A DNA stretch of 64,000 nt, from contig NC_092621.1 in the NCBI RefSeq assembly GCF_047663525.1, positions 76,312,501-76,376,500 of the forward strand, written 5' to 3'. Shown one piece after another: positions 1 to 12,119 of the stretch. Within the stretch, counting starts at the first letter, position 1. Each line of letters opens with the position of its first letter. The notes beneath the pieces are model-generated. The model did not search any database and had not been told where the DNA came from. It was given only the letters and a program-made list of their open reading frames with translations. Source of the stretch: Anas platyrhynchos (lineage: Eukaryota > Chordata > Aves > Anseriformes > Anatidae). The position numbers were made by a program, and so were the translations under genes.

Positions 1-843
1 AAAAATAGTCTCAGAATTGTCAGCCTGATTTTTTTTTGAATGTAAGAACAATCTCAAGGCTGTGTTTCAAGGAGTTTATGCTAGCCATGAACCCTTGAAC
101 TTAACATAGCGTGAGATATGGTAGCTCAGCTCCACTCTCTTAATGCTAAAGAGAGGTAAAAGATTTGTGTGTTTGAAACTGCATGTGTAGCCAAAATTGA
201 ATTTGTAGCCCAAACCATGGAACAAAACCACATTAATAACTAACCACCCATTTTTGTTCCAAGGGCAAAGGATAATTCTCTGGCTTGTCATTTTTAATAA
301 AACGTGTAGCAAAGAAAACATTAACAAAAAAACTATATATACACTTTGCAGAGCTCAGAAGCAGCAGAGAGCATGTTTGTCCAAGCTGTCACCATATCAT
401 GGTGGGCACTAAGTACCTGAATGACTCGGAAGAAGCTCCCATCTGGCTCAGTGAGAAGACCCACCTCTGTTTTAAAGGTGAATTGAGTACTTAAGGTAAT
501 AACTTCAGAAAGACCAGAAAAGTCTGTTAGCCCATTCCTTGCAGAAGGGGTCTCTTTCCTGATGATAGGCTTATCAGGAACTCTCTCATTGGCAAGGTAA
601 AGCTGTAGCCCCTCTAAATGTTGTTTGCAAATGTTTTTCCTAGCCAACTTCCCATGGCTCTTTTGCCCTGAAAATTGTTTCCTAATTTAGAAGGGATTCC
701 TCAAGTTCATGTTCTCAATTTTCAGATTTGAGGCTCGGTGAAGTTATTGACTTCTGGAGGACAGATTATGTATTACTGGAAAAAAAAAATAAAAAAATAA
801 TAACATGAAGACAAACAGATTAATCATTTCCCACATCAAAACA
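1..843. other. non-coding flank, nothing recognised
   Basis: I see no exon, RNA gene or recognisable repeat here. It lies beyond the best candidate polyadenylation signal of PGAP4, so it is probably intergenic sequence on the ALDOB side of the conserved block. Short reading frames on both strands resemble no known protein. Confidence 0.5.
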
Positions 844-849
844 TTTATT
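844..849 (-). terminator. PGAP4: candidate PGAP4 polyadenylation signal
   Basis: On the minus strand this reads AATAAA and is followed by a T/G-rich stretch, as expected of a cleavage region. It is the first canonical signal I found downstream of the PGAP4 stop codon and would give a 3'UTR of about 2.2 kb. The assignment is inference; only 3'-end reads could settle it. Confidence 0.4.
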
Positions 850-3065
850 AACTCCATATAGTCACTTGGTTTCTGTTCTAATGTTCCTTTCTTCCTTTTC
901 CTTCCCTTCTTTTTCCTTTCCCTATCCCACTTACTGTACCTTACTGTGAGATTTTCATTGTGATAACAAGTGGGCCCTCACAAAAAAAACAGGGCATTGT
1001 TCTGGATTTGTACAGTACAAAGATAAAAAAAGAGTGAAGACAAAGCACAGCACACTGAAACATTCACAGCTGAAGGAGCATAAGCAAACAACTTGTATTT
1101 GCAGGTGCAGGCACTTAGTGGAATAAATAGACAGTGACACTCAAATCCTGCCATCAAATCCTGCCATGTTATCGAGAAGCCTGAGAACAGGTTTGCCCAC
1201 CTGCCGCTGGTGGTTCTGTGTGACCGCTTTGATATCTTTGGGGTTTTCAGTGCGTAAAGATTAATGGCTTAGTTCTGCCTGTGCAATTTTTCCTTCGCCT
1301 TCTGACAGAAGAAATGTTTTGCCATTGGAATGACATGAAATCCACAAGCAACCCTTACTCCCGTCTGATTTCCAAAGATGTCATCAAAGTGTCCCAGCTG
1401 ATCTACTGAGACAGCAAAGTTCACGTGCCTGAGCACGCACTGCTCAGGGCGGTGAGGCCGTTCCTCACTGGCTAGCTTGCATTATGCACGTGTTTTGTGT
1501 GCTCAGCACCCGTCGTGGACTGACGGCTGGAGGTCTGCAAATATTTTCTTTAGTTTCATCTTTCAGGAGCTGTATGCCTTTCCAACCTTCAACGAGACTT
1601 GTTAAAAGCTAAAGGCTTAACTCACCCAAGAGACACTGGGGGAAGTAAAATTCAAAGTAGAGCTCTTCCTTCACCAAAAATAAAGAAACAAACAATACTT
1701 AACACAAATAATCCCATCAAAACTCCGTGAAAATATTGTACCTCCTTCTGAATCTAGGAAGATGGTTTCAAATATAGTTCAACTGAACTCCACCAGTAAG
1801 TGAATTTGATTCAAAGCTCACTGAAGTCCAGGTGTGTTATTTTCAGACAGAAACATTAAAGTGACAGTTTTGATCTTTTATGAGATTTCTGCCACCCCCA
1901 CAGTTTTATATTTAACTGTGCTCACAGCTGGGGTACAAAATACCCATCCTGAATGCCCAACAATCACAGTAAGTTAGTGGGTTGGTGTCAGAGTGGCACC
2001 CTGATCCATTGTGGTACTGTTGCTTGGTTTTAGGAGCAGCCAGCTTTGCTGCTTATGGACATTTTGTTTGTTGGCAGGAACAGTGAACGAACGATTTGAG
2101 CAGAGCTGGGAATTATAGCTCCAAAATGAAATAAAGGATCCTGCACCGTGGCAGCTGATGTAATCTCCCCTTTGACTTTGTGCTGATAGGAAGTCAAGGT
2201 AAATTCATGTTGAATGTCTAAGTCCAATCAGCAACTGATAAGGCCTCTTTTAATGACCTGGATCCACTACAGCTAGCGGTGATACCAAGCAACATGTCAG
2301 TCACCCTGTATTATTTATAACATCTGGAAATGTAACCATGAGAGTGTGCATTTGTGACTAATGGCTATCATTACGTTTTCCTATTCCTACCGTCAGAGTT
2401 GACCTTTAACAAAGAAGCAGAGACTTAAACTTTCAGGAGCCTCTGTTCCAAGAAAAAGGAGTAGGAATGGTGGAGGTACGGACAGAATCTGTAGGGTAAG
2501 ACAGTAAGAAATAGAGGCTTAGTAAAACTTCTGGAATCTACGTGAAATTTCAGGGAAAGTTCTCATTATAACCACACTACCTCTGAAAGGTCTGCTCAAA
2601 AACCCAGCTTTGAAGCAGAAAGGTCACACGTCAGTCCTTAGTGAGGATGGACAAATAAAGGCTCTTCCTCCTCACCAGGTTGAATTTGAAACATTCACTT
2701 TGTCCAACATTGCTGCTGCCCTAAGTTGAAGATTTCTGTCACCAGTGGAGAGTATGCAGTATAGTTGTTTATACTGTTGTGAGAGCTTTTTGCTAAGAAT
2801 GATGGAGAGCAGATAATCCACACCCTCAGCTGAAAGCCTCTACTTCCTTCCCCAAGGTGTACGGTGATTAGTTCAAATTATATATTAAATAAGGTCCCCG
2901 TGTACATGATTTTTTTTTTTTTTTTTTTGTGCAATAGAGGTGTTCTTTGGCCACTTGGAGACACTTGATGTTTGTCGTGAGTGGCACAGCATCTGAGCTT
3001 GCACAGCACCTCTCAGCCCAGAGGCAAGGCTCTCAGGGCTTTGTGTCACAACAGGCATGAACCCA
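850..3065 (-). other. PGAP4: probable PGAP4 3' untranslated region
   Basis: There is no coding sequence between the PGAP4 stop and the candidate polyadenylation signal at 844-849. The stretch holds a pyrimidine-rich tract at 888-930 and a T run at 2910-2928 (an A run in the transcript). I recognise no transposon in it. That it is transcribed as UTR is inferred only from position. Confidence 0.4.
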
Positions 3066-4253
3066 TCACAGCAGTTTGGGGTTGTCATTTAGCCGAAGGC
3101 TGGAATACATTCCCACGTGCCGGACCAGGTTGGGTTCCACCACGTAGGCATTCTCCCCCTTCGTGCGCAGCAGCGAGTAGAGGGCGATGTCCTTCGCAAA
3201 ACCCTGTCGGCAGTGCAGCCCCTTCAGGTAACCTAAGGCACGTTGGGCAGAAGGAGCAGAGAAGAGCATGGCAGGCGTGCAGCACTCAGTGACGGGCACG
3301 ACGTTATACAGCGTGGGGGCCAGCCGACGCAGCTCCAGCAAGTAGTGCCGTCCCACCAGCTCTGACAAAGCCATGCTGTACAAAGCAAAGAACAAGACGA
3401 TGGGCCAGCTCAGGCCTGGGCGACCAGTTGCCCAGGAGTACCCACAGTTCAGCACAGGCCCCAGAAACATGCCCAGGCCCAGCCACTCGAGGATTCGCAT
3501 GGGCTCGGGGTTGACATAGTGCTGAAGCCTCTCAGGATGGTAGAGCTTGAAGTAGAGTGCATCTCTGAGGTACGGTTTGGAGAATCGGGCCAACAAGAGG
3601 TGCTGCAAGACTGGGAATATCTCGTCCTCTGGCACAGCGTCATCTTCCACTACCAGGACGTATTCTGGGTTATACGCCAAGAGCGACTGCTCAAGGCAGA
3701 AGACGTAGTCCTGCTTCTCCTTCTCAAACTGGTTCAGTGCAGGATCAGGGTCCTCCCCAGTTCTGTCACGACTGACCATTGGAAAGAAGCTGCTCAGCAG
3801 CCTGACGTCCTGGTGGCGGCTGGGGTCTGACTCCACGTTACAGAGGAGGACATGGTGGCGCTGGCAGCGTGCACCACATTGCTGGAGGAGGTGGTGGAAG
3901 CGGGAGGCCACCTGCAAGACATAGTGGAAATCATTCCTCCTCTGCACAGTGATAATGGTGACCAGCAACAAGGGCCGGAAGGGCTCGCTGGCAGAGGTCT
4001 TGGAGATGTTTGGTATCTGCAGCTTCTCAAAGTAATGGAGGGCAGCCTGGCCCTCCTGCTGGTTCTGCTTCAGGAACTCCTGGCTCATGGGATTCAGGTG
4101 CCAGCGCCGCAAATAAAAATACGAGTGGAGGAGCCGGTGGCAAATCAAAGGAGCCAGCACACCGAATGTCACTACAGTCAGCGTGAGGAGGTGGACGAAA
4201 GGGCTGGACCAGCGGCACCACCTCCCATAGAGCTGCCAGGCATGGTGTAACAT
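3066..4253 (-). CDS. PGAP4: GPI-anchor GalNAc transferase PGAP4 (TMEM246)
   Basis: This uninterrupted 395-codon frame matches PGAP4, the Golgi glycosyltransferase that adds the GalNAc side chain to the first mannose of GPI anchors on proteins. Visible features, in order: a hydrophobic N-terminal membrane segment at about residues 17-38; a glycosyltransferase A core with VVEDDAVPED, whose EDD triad (203-205) is the presumed metal and donor-sugar site; two closely spaced hydrophobic segments at about 257-272 and 281-300, the inserted hairpin typical of this family; and a conserved C-terminal part with ECCTPAMLF and a KDIALYSLLR-like stretch. The human protein is, from memory, about 403 aa with its EDD near 211-213, so this copy is full length. 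The start is the first in-frame methionine, with G at -3 of the mRNA. The coding sequence is in one exon, as in other vertebrates, and a splice acceptor lies upstream at 4371-4372. It is transcribed away from RNF20. I see no frameshift or missing key residue. Confidence 0.96.
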   Translation of the reverse strand: MLHHAWQLYGRWCRWSSPFVHLLTLTVVTFGVLAPLICHRLLHSYFYLRRWHLNPMSQEFLKQNQQEGQAALHYFEKLQIPNISKTSASEPFRPLLLVTIITVQRRNDFHYVLQVASRFHHLLQQCGARCQRHHVLLCNVESDPSRHQDVRLLSSFFPMVSRDRTGEDPDPALNQFEKEKQDYVFCLEQSLLAYNPEYVLVVEDDAVPEDEIFPVLQHLLLARFSKPYLRDALYFKLYHPERLQHYVNPEPMRILEWLGLGMFLGPVLNCGYSWATGRPGLSWPIVLFFALYSMALSELVGRHYLLELRRLAPTLYNVVPVTECCTPAMLFSAPSAQRALGYLKGLHCRQGFAKDIALYSLLRTKGENAYVVEPNLVRHVGMYSSLRLNDNPKLL

Positions 4254-4370
4254 CGCTGCTGCAGAAGGGGGGCACTCCTGGTCTATTCATGCCCTCTCTC
4301 CTTCACCTCCACTGCCTCTTCTCTGGATTGCAAGACATCACTGCAGCAGTGGCTGCCAAAGTTTTTCTTC
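4254..4370 (-). other. PGAP4: PGAP4 5'UTR part of the coding exon
   Basis: Read on the minus strand, a pyrimidine-rich tract (4373-4390) ends in TGTAG at 4371, a good splice acceptor. This suggests that the coding exon begins at 4370 with about 117 bases of 5'UTR and is spliced to an upstream non-coding exon. Confidence 0.6.
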
Positions 4371-5605
4371 CTACAGAGGAAAAAAAAAAGGTGGTTAGTG
4401 AAATAGGAACAGTCAGAGTGGGAAGACCACGAGTCAAGAGAATGGAAAGCTGAGGCTAGTCACCAAGTAGGCCAAAAGAAAAGACTGCTGAGGAGTCCTT
4501 TGCGCTGGGGGCATCACAAAAATGTTGCAGAAGGCTGAGGAAATATGGGCCAAACTTGGTTACCTGCAATGTGCCCCACAGCCTTTTCAGCACATAGGAG
4601 CTCCAGCCTGAGTTAGCTGAGATAGGACTTTGCTGTGTTTGTTACTGTGCTTGAAATGTATAACAAACAGGCAACGGGGATGCAGGAGGTTTGGACAAGG
4701 AAATCCTTTTCTGTTAAAGACAGAGAACTTCATGTTAAAAGCAGAGATACCCTTCTTTGGTCACAGTGACACAGTAAAATTTGGGTCGCAGCCAATAACC
4801 AAAGCCAGATCTCTGGTATCTCTGCCTAGCACACATTTGAAAGACAAACTTTTACCTCTGTGGAGTGACACATGCTTCCCTTCTGTCGCTCACACCCTTC
4901 CAAAAGCGTGCATGTGTTTATACTGTACTCCACAGAGTGTGAAGTTAGATAACAAACATACCAATTCACTTCACTACAGGCATGTGTACACTAGGTGTAA
5001 TGTGTCTCAGATGTCTCCTCCTGCCTAGACCCTGTGAAATACATGGTAGCAGGATTAACAACTTGCAATTGAGCCATTTACTCATATTTATAACTTAAAA
5101 CCTTATGCCTTTCATTTGAATCTGCAGCATTTGTATATGTTTATATGCACATATGCGCACACACTTCAAGCAAGCACCCACCTTCACAGAAATGAGATTT
5201 TGCCATTTCGGCTTTTCTGTTCTGCTTCCTTGGGCTGCTATGGACAACTAACTGCCAGGCTTACACAAAACTATGGCATTTAGGCTGTTCATATAAATTA
5301 TCCAGTAATTTCCCTTTTTAATCTGCCGTTTGACTTTCCTTTTTACTTTCCACTCCCTCCCCTTATGAAATGAGTTATTCATGCTCCCCAGCTGACTGAC
5401 TCCATCCCCCATTCAGTGGAGAGTTTCTCCCATTTTTAACCTTCTGCCTTCATGAAGTTCTAACCATTAAATGGTGCTCCCAGACCAAAATGTTACCCAT
5501 TTTCCTTCTATCCTGTTTTCTGAAGCATCCTGAGGAATGATGTGTGGATGGATAGAAATCAGTGCCATGACATTTCTACTCTATCTCAGAAAAAAGGGCC
5601 ACCAC

Positions 5606-5745
5606 ATAGAATCACAGAATCATAGAATATCCCGAGTTGGAAGGGACCCATAAGGATCATTGAGTCCAACTCCTGGCACCACAAAGGTCTACCCAAAAAT
5701 TCAAGCCATATGACTAGGTGCATAGTTCAAATGCTTCTTAAGGAA
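5606..5745 (-). mobile_element. CR1 LINE, 3' end fragment
   Basis: The left edge has the tandem octamer tail of CR1 in reverse complement (AGAATCACAGAATCATAGAA), followed by the typical GAGTTGGAAGGGACCCATAA segment. Only about 140 bases of the 3' end are present, the usual result of CR1's 5' truncation. It lies in the inferred PGAP4 intron, in the same orientation as the gene. Confidence 0.9.
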
Positions 5746-6689
5746 GGAATGACTCAGAACAGTACGTGGTGTCTGAATCTGGGACTACTTCAGAACTGCT
5801 TTCATTACTGAAGTCACAGATTTGGCACGTTCACTATTAAGAGAACTACTTCGTATTGCTCTATGGCAATCTGGTGATCTTATATCAAAGGCCTTTTACA
5901 AAGATTAATGGATAATATATGAGATTTACTCTAAATCTTTGTCAGAGACCAGCTCCTTCATACTGTGACACTTTAAATAGTCAATGGATAGATTGTGACA
6001 TCAGTGTTGTGCTATCTCATGAGTCATGAAAACACAAGATTTCAAAGATTCGTGTAAGTAAAGATACCAAATAAGAAATCTGCACATCAATGCATGGGAA
6101 ACTACAGTTGTGTTCCCATAGGGTTTGTTTTTTTTTACTTCCTGATTACACAATCCTGTTTCATACACAGTGTATTGTATCGCACCAGTGGACCTTGTAA
6201 AGGCCATCACCTTAAAGGTAATGGTTGCATTTCAGCCACCAGATCCAAGCCATCGTGATCCACAGTATGCAAACCTGAAATCCATCAGATGTAAAATCTC
6301 ACATTTAAATTCACTAATTCATCCAAAACCCAGGGCTGTTCCTGTTCTCTTTTTCTGCTAACCAATAGCAAATGCTAAGGGAACACACAACTACAAGTCC
6401 CAACTCACACTGGCACACTTTTAAGCCTCCTCGCGATGTAAGCAGTAATGTTGGCACTGTGACTAAGTCAGGCTCCAAATGTGAAAGTGAGGACCACAGT
6501 GGGAAAATAACAAAGGAGATGAAGAAGAGCTAAAAGATAGTTTGGTTCCCAGGTGGTAAAGAAACTGACTTTTCATCTGCCAGCTCTGCTGGCGATCTGC
6601 GCTATGGGAGCTGTGAGCCTGCAGTGAGCTCTGTGGGTTCTGGGATATACATTCGTCCATTAATAACCCTCACCCAAGCAGGAGCCCTC

Positions 6690-6727
6690 TTTTTTTATTA
6701 TTTTATTATTATTATTTTTATTTTTTT
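6690..6727. repeat. T/A-rich simple repeat (TTA units)
   Basis: A low-complexity run of T tracts broken by repeated ATT units. There is no gene content. Confidence 0.8.
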
Positions 6728-9584
6728 CTCACACAGAAAAAAGGATCTTGCATCCTCACTGCAGCACTGGGAGCAGCTGCCTGGCAGCTGGCTGAGCTCC
6801 ACAGGCTTCAGCCTCTCCTATGAACCACAGAGCAACTTGCCTGGGGTCCTGCTCCTCCACAGCTGCCCCAGGGGCAGGATCAGTGGCAGCACAGGATGGT
6901 GCTGGCCAGGTGCCGGAGGGCTCCCCAAGTCTGCTGCTCCAGCTGGTCGTCCCCCAGCCCTGGGACTCCCCCGGCCCAGCTCCGGGCTCCCGACACAAGG
7001 TGAAGCAGCCAGGTACCTTGCTGGGTTGTCCCTATTCACTGGCCTTCCCAACTGAACCTGGCTTTGCTTTGCCTCCACAGCAACAAAATTCATGATCTTG
7101 CTAAAGGACTTGCACTGGTTTTGCAACTCAAGGAAAGCAACCATCTAACAGCACTTGTGCCTCTCCTCCAAACTTCCTCTGCCGCCTAGGCTGTTAGCAT
7201 GCACACCGGCTGCCATGCCAAATGGCAGCTGACCTCAAGAGGAAAAGGGTGCTTTCACTAGGTAGCAGAATGGCCAAGGAGCCTAACGATGGTCAAGATC
7301 ACATTAAGACAGGCCAAGTACTCTAGTTCATGCAAAAAAAAAATGTGATGAAAGATTTAGAAAAGAAGGGGGACACTGCATTGGCCTCCTTTCCACTTCT
7401 TGGCTGTAACACTGGGAACCAGGAGCTCCAGATTGAGAAAACAAACTCTTGCTTTCACAGAGATAACATTTGATCTTACATGCAGGACTTGAGACCAGAG
7501 TTTCTCATCAGGCTGTTTTATAACCACTAGGATGGTTCCAGGTTTACCAAAGCTATTCTGTTTTCAGGAAGCTGTCAGTACTGTCACTTCCTTTCTTTTC
7601 ACCATTTTACAGGGCTTGTTCTTTTTCAAGTGGCATTTCAGACAGCAAAATGAGGTGTGAGATGAAAAGAAAGAAATTGGAATGGGGTTTCACAGTGTTT
7701 TAAAAACAAACTGCATGACTCACGAATAGTTACTTCACAGCCATGTGAATGCTTGCAGGGGAAGACATTTTTATACCTGCTCTGTGTAGAACTGAGCCAT
7801 CACTTAAACATACAGCTGTGGTGATACAAAGCTTTGTTTTTTGTTTTTTGTTTTTTTCTTATTTAGATCCTGATGATGCAGATTCCCTCCAGCAACACCT
7901 GATTCAGGTCAAAAATCTACATCCCCATCTTCATTAGCCTCCTAATTACTTGTCTGAATTGTACTGCTCAGGGAAATGCTACCTTTGCATACACTGAGGT
8001 AGAGTAGAAAAATGCTCAATTTCCTCTTTGGGACGCAGAATACTGTCATGTGTTCTGGTGATTTAAAAGAGAAAGCTGATTTTCTGCCTACTCCAAACTC
8101 CTCTTCAAGGTGTCCTGAGGGCAGGTATTCCTGGAACAAAGCCTCCCACGTGTCTCAGAGCTGAGAAATTCTAGGAGGCTCCTGGATTGCTGAGGCAAGA
8201 GAGGGCATCTCTGTCCTCTGCTGCCTCCTCTGTGAGATAAGGCCATAATTACTCCCGCATGATTACGTCTTAAATGATCCTTTGCCTAACTGAAGTTCTG
8301 ATCATTGTCAATGGAAAAAGCCAGGGCTTTTCTAACATAAGGAGCAGCTGTAAAGAAATCACGCTGTCAGATGCCACGGCGTCCTTGCTGTGTGAAACAG
8401 GGACAGTAACGTTGTTCGTGGTTCAAGTCCCCACCTTGGCCACTGTGGTAGTAGGAGCAGTGTCCATACAAAGCTGTAGCTTTGGTTTTTATGTTCTTCC
8501 CATGGAGGCATTCCCAGATGAAACCTTTGAGCAAAAAAACGCCTCTACTCCCCAGACTCCCTACACCCTCATGACCAAGACTCTATCAATTGACTTCCTC
8601 TGGCAGAGAGACAAGAGCTTTGTCTTGAGGATGGCATTGTTAGTGCATGAGCAAACAGTCCCACTTGAATCTGAGGGAAGCTGATTCAAGCTCTGCAAAG
8701 CCATAAAGAGCCACAGAAATTTTCTTCTGCTTCATACATTTATGCTGTCAGCTCACAATGCTGTATGGATACCCGCATCTTCTGAAAAGCAAGGTCCCTA
8801 CCACCAGCTGATCAGTATTGCTGGACCAGATGGCCAGCTTTTCTCATCTGCAATTCATCATGCAACAGTTCTTTCCCTGTTTTCTGACAGTTTTCAGTAA
8901 GTCAGTTGCCAGATAATGTTTCTTCAATGTGTTCAGGCTTGCATTGAAAACAGCAGTGTCAAGTAGAAGCCAAGTGTTTGCAGATCTGACCATTGTATTT
9001 AAATACAAAACTGGGAGCTGGGCTCCCTAGAAATTACAATCTAACTTGGCCAGAGCTGTGCTACTAAAAACATGAGCAGAATGCTAATGCAAGGAGCTCA
9101 GCAGTTGTTCTTAGTATTTATTGGCAGGTACCAAATATATCTCTTATGTCTTCTATCAAGCACTGCTTAAGGCAGTTGCCATTATGTTGTTTGTAGACAA
9201 ACGTAGAGCGTGCTAGTGCCAACAGTTGGCCAGAATGGCTAATAGCCAGTAAAAAAAACACAAATTTATAATGAAGCAGCCGTTTGCTGTGGAAGTCATT
9301 AAAGGTTCTGCTTGTGTTTCTTCTTTAACACAATGGTTGTCAAATAAGCCAGGCTGTTCCATTAAGCTTTCATCTAAAATGTTCCTTGCTATGGCAAAGA
9401 GCATGCTTACTCGTGACTTCTCTGTTCTCTCTGAAAACTTTTTGTTTGTTTGTTTTAATCCATGCAGGAGTTATATGGCATGAGAGGTAGAAATCAAGGA
9501 CACAGCAGTCTTTTCTGACCTGCCATTCCCCACAGCCTGCCAAAGAACAGTAAAACTTGTTTGGTCCAAAAAGCTGGAATTATT

Positions 9585-9660
9585 ACGTATATAAATTATT
9601 ATTGAATAATCTATTATTATATTGTATTATTATTATAAATTATTAAATATATATATATAC
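9585..9660. repeat. AT-rich tract with ATT and AT repeats
   Basis: About 75 bases composed almost wholly of A and T, with ATTATT units and ending in an (AT)n run. It is probably a degenerate microsatellite. Confidence 0.75.
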
Positions 9661-11216
9661 TGATCTACAGGCAGTGGTTTGTAACTCTATGCTGTTGGTA
9701 AACCTCAAAAACTCTGGAATTCTGTCTTGAAGGTATGTTTGCTGATCAGCTGGCTAGCTCTTCTCTACTAATTGTAGTTAACTTCACAAGTTGTTCAGAA
9801 ATCCCTGGAAATCCAGGGACTTCAGTTTAGAAGCAACTGAGCTACAAGACAAGGTACGTGGGTGTGGCAGCTGGAAAACACTTTCTCCATATTCCTTGCA
9901 TTAAGATAGTAAAACTGTGGAACATCAGTGAACCAGGCTATGAACTGAATGTATTTTAATTAACTGTTTCCCCAGCTCTTCTCTTCCTTCTTAGTTACAT
10001 TAATTTTCCTTTGCCACGCAAATCTGAAGAGTGCCCATTTTCAACACCTGCTGACTTTCAGCTGGCCACCTTGGTGCTGTGCAAAGTCACTGGAAAGCAA
10101 TGTATTCCCCGGTTGCTATTAAGCAGCAACATCAGTCAATACTGAGAGCAAGTGGGAGTGAAAAGCAGCCTGGAGAAGTGAGTTCTGCAAAATAATAGCT
10201 TCACACAGAGGCTTAAGGCAAGGGGTTTTGTGAGGAACTGTATTTTAGAAGATGGCACCAAACTTTCCTGTGGCTTTAAAATTAATTATGCAATCTATAT
10301 CCATCTAAATTTACATTTTCTTCTGTGACAGAGGTAAAACAAAATGAAACAAAACAAACAAAAAAAACCCCCACATTGTTAAAGGATTTGATAATCTGCA
10401 TAAAAACTGTTGCATTTTGAGATCTGCCTGGTGCCCTCCAAAATCTGAGAAATGGCTTTTGGTTTCAGCCCACTTGTGCTTTATCAGAAAATTTACATTC
10501 TTACTTGTTAAAAAAGAAATGGTATCAAAGCTGCTGCTAATAACGACACCAGCTATTACCTTTTGCTATCAGTTCTTGGAATCTCAAAGCTAAATATTAT
10601 TTGAGTCACCAGAGGTGCTACAGGTATTTTTATTTTTAACTCGTTGTATGTCGCAGTCTTTTATTAAAATGAGACGAGGGCCTCTGCACGCAAGATACTG
10701 AACACAAATACAACAAGAGGCAATTTCTACCATAGTGGATCCTCAGCCTACACATATAAAAGGCAGGAGGGAATCTGTTTTTACCAGAAATGTAAGAGAT
10801 CAGTCTGGTTTTGTTGTTGCGCACAAATGGTATTTTATATTTTAATCACGTTGGTAACCCACACAGGTAAACTATCTAAGATAACTATTAAAAAAGCAGC
10901 CACTAAATATGGCATTCTGAAGTAACAGCAACTCCTTGCAAATGAAAACAACCTGAACAGATCAGCAAGGAGAATTCTCAGTCCTGGAGAAGTCTGTCCA
11001 GAAGGAGCAGGAATGAGATACCCCACCGCAACCACTGGGGAATAGCTCATCCCCCACAGATTTTCTGTGCAATTTCTATGCACAGTTGCGCCCCTGGGGC
11101 TTGCTAGGAAACCAGCCACATTTCACAGTGCCTGGAAGAGCCGGTTAGATGGATAGACAGATCCCTGATACCTGGGATTTGGGCAGGGCTGGGGATGTGG
11201 GTGTATGGACACAGAC

Positions 11217-11240
11217 GGGGGGGGGGGGGGGGGGGGGGGG
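11217..11240. repeat. poly-G run (24 G)
   Basis: Twenty-four consecutive G residues. Such a run can form a G-quadruplex and is prone to length error in sequencing and assembly, so its length here should not be trusted. Confidence 0.9.
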
Positions 11241-12119
11241 AAAGCAAATGGATGTGGCGGTGGCTGCACCACTCAGAGAACGCTGCAGCTTTGCTGTTCC
11301 TCATTTATGACTGCAAAGAATAAAAACCCGGTAATAAGGAAATGTGAGACTACGTTTGCGTGCAAAGGCCTTTGCTGATAAGGCTGTAGGTTTCCTGTTG
11401 GGACAGGTCTGTGTAACAATGAAAATGTAAAACTGTACCAGGTGACTACCACGACATTTTGATTCTGACTGGTGTTTGAAAGCAAAACTGTTTAGTCATT
11501 CTGATAAACATCACTTCTCTTTTCAGGAAGACACGATCTACTAATGTTAAAAATACTACAGCCTTTTCTTCTGTATTCACTTGACACCGAGGGATTTGGC
11601 ATTATCCCCCTCCTCTCCCCATGTATAAACCAGACTGCTTTTCCTGAAAGGCACGCTAAGGGTGATGTCCCGGTTCTGGAAAAGCGCTGTTTCTGATCCC
11701 CACAGGAAGAAAATGGGCTAAATACAGAAGTTGGAAAACATTCTGTTATATAATTAGCAGTGCTCTTGTTGGGCTGGCCAGAAAGCAGCACATTTCACAT
11801 GGGCAGCAGGGTAGTTCTGGTTTTTGTGCTTGCTGAACCTGGTGTGTCTTTATGGCAGCCATTGGGTGTACATGAAGCGGTTTTCTCAGCAGCTGCATGA
11901 GATCAAGCAAGCCTGTGAACCTGCAGCTCACACCGGTGTGACTTCACGTTTTGCAGCACCGCCGGCTCGGCTGCACATTTCTTCCAAAACCTGTGCTTTT
12001 AGGTGCCCATGGCTTCAGCCCTTAAGTTTTCCTAGCTGCCCCCCTTCCCTGTAAGGAGAGCTGCCAGGTAGCAGCACAAGGTCACCCGCAAAGCACTGGG
12101 ATTACCGCAGTTACCTTAC

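Larger units (their letters stand above)
4371..12119 (-). other. PGAP4: probable PGAP4 5' intron
   Basis: This roughly 7.7-kb stretch separates the acceptor at 4371 from the CpG island at 12.1-13.3 kb. It contains one CR1 tail (5606-5745), a T/A-rich simple repeat (6690-6727), a GC-richer patch (6745-7095) with no recognisable protein, an AT-rich patch (9585-9660) and a G24 run (11217-11240). I found no coding exon. The intron status depends on the CpG island being the PGAP4 promoter. Confidence 0.45.

Noticed and set aside
3085..4250. Several antisense or other-frame open frames of 60-132 codons across the PGAP4 exon
   Set aside because: They overlap a GC-rich, strongly conserved coding exon in other frames and resemble no protein.
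6624..7144. GC-richer patch with overlapping 80-143-codon frames on both strands
   Set aside because: No known protein, no CpG enrichment comparable to the promoters, and no splice context. Possibly an old repeat, but unassigned.
8274..8684. 136-codon plus-strand frame
   Set aside because: No motif, no family resemblance and AT-rich neutral-looking sequence. Treated as chance.
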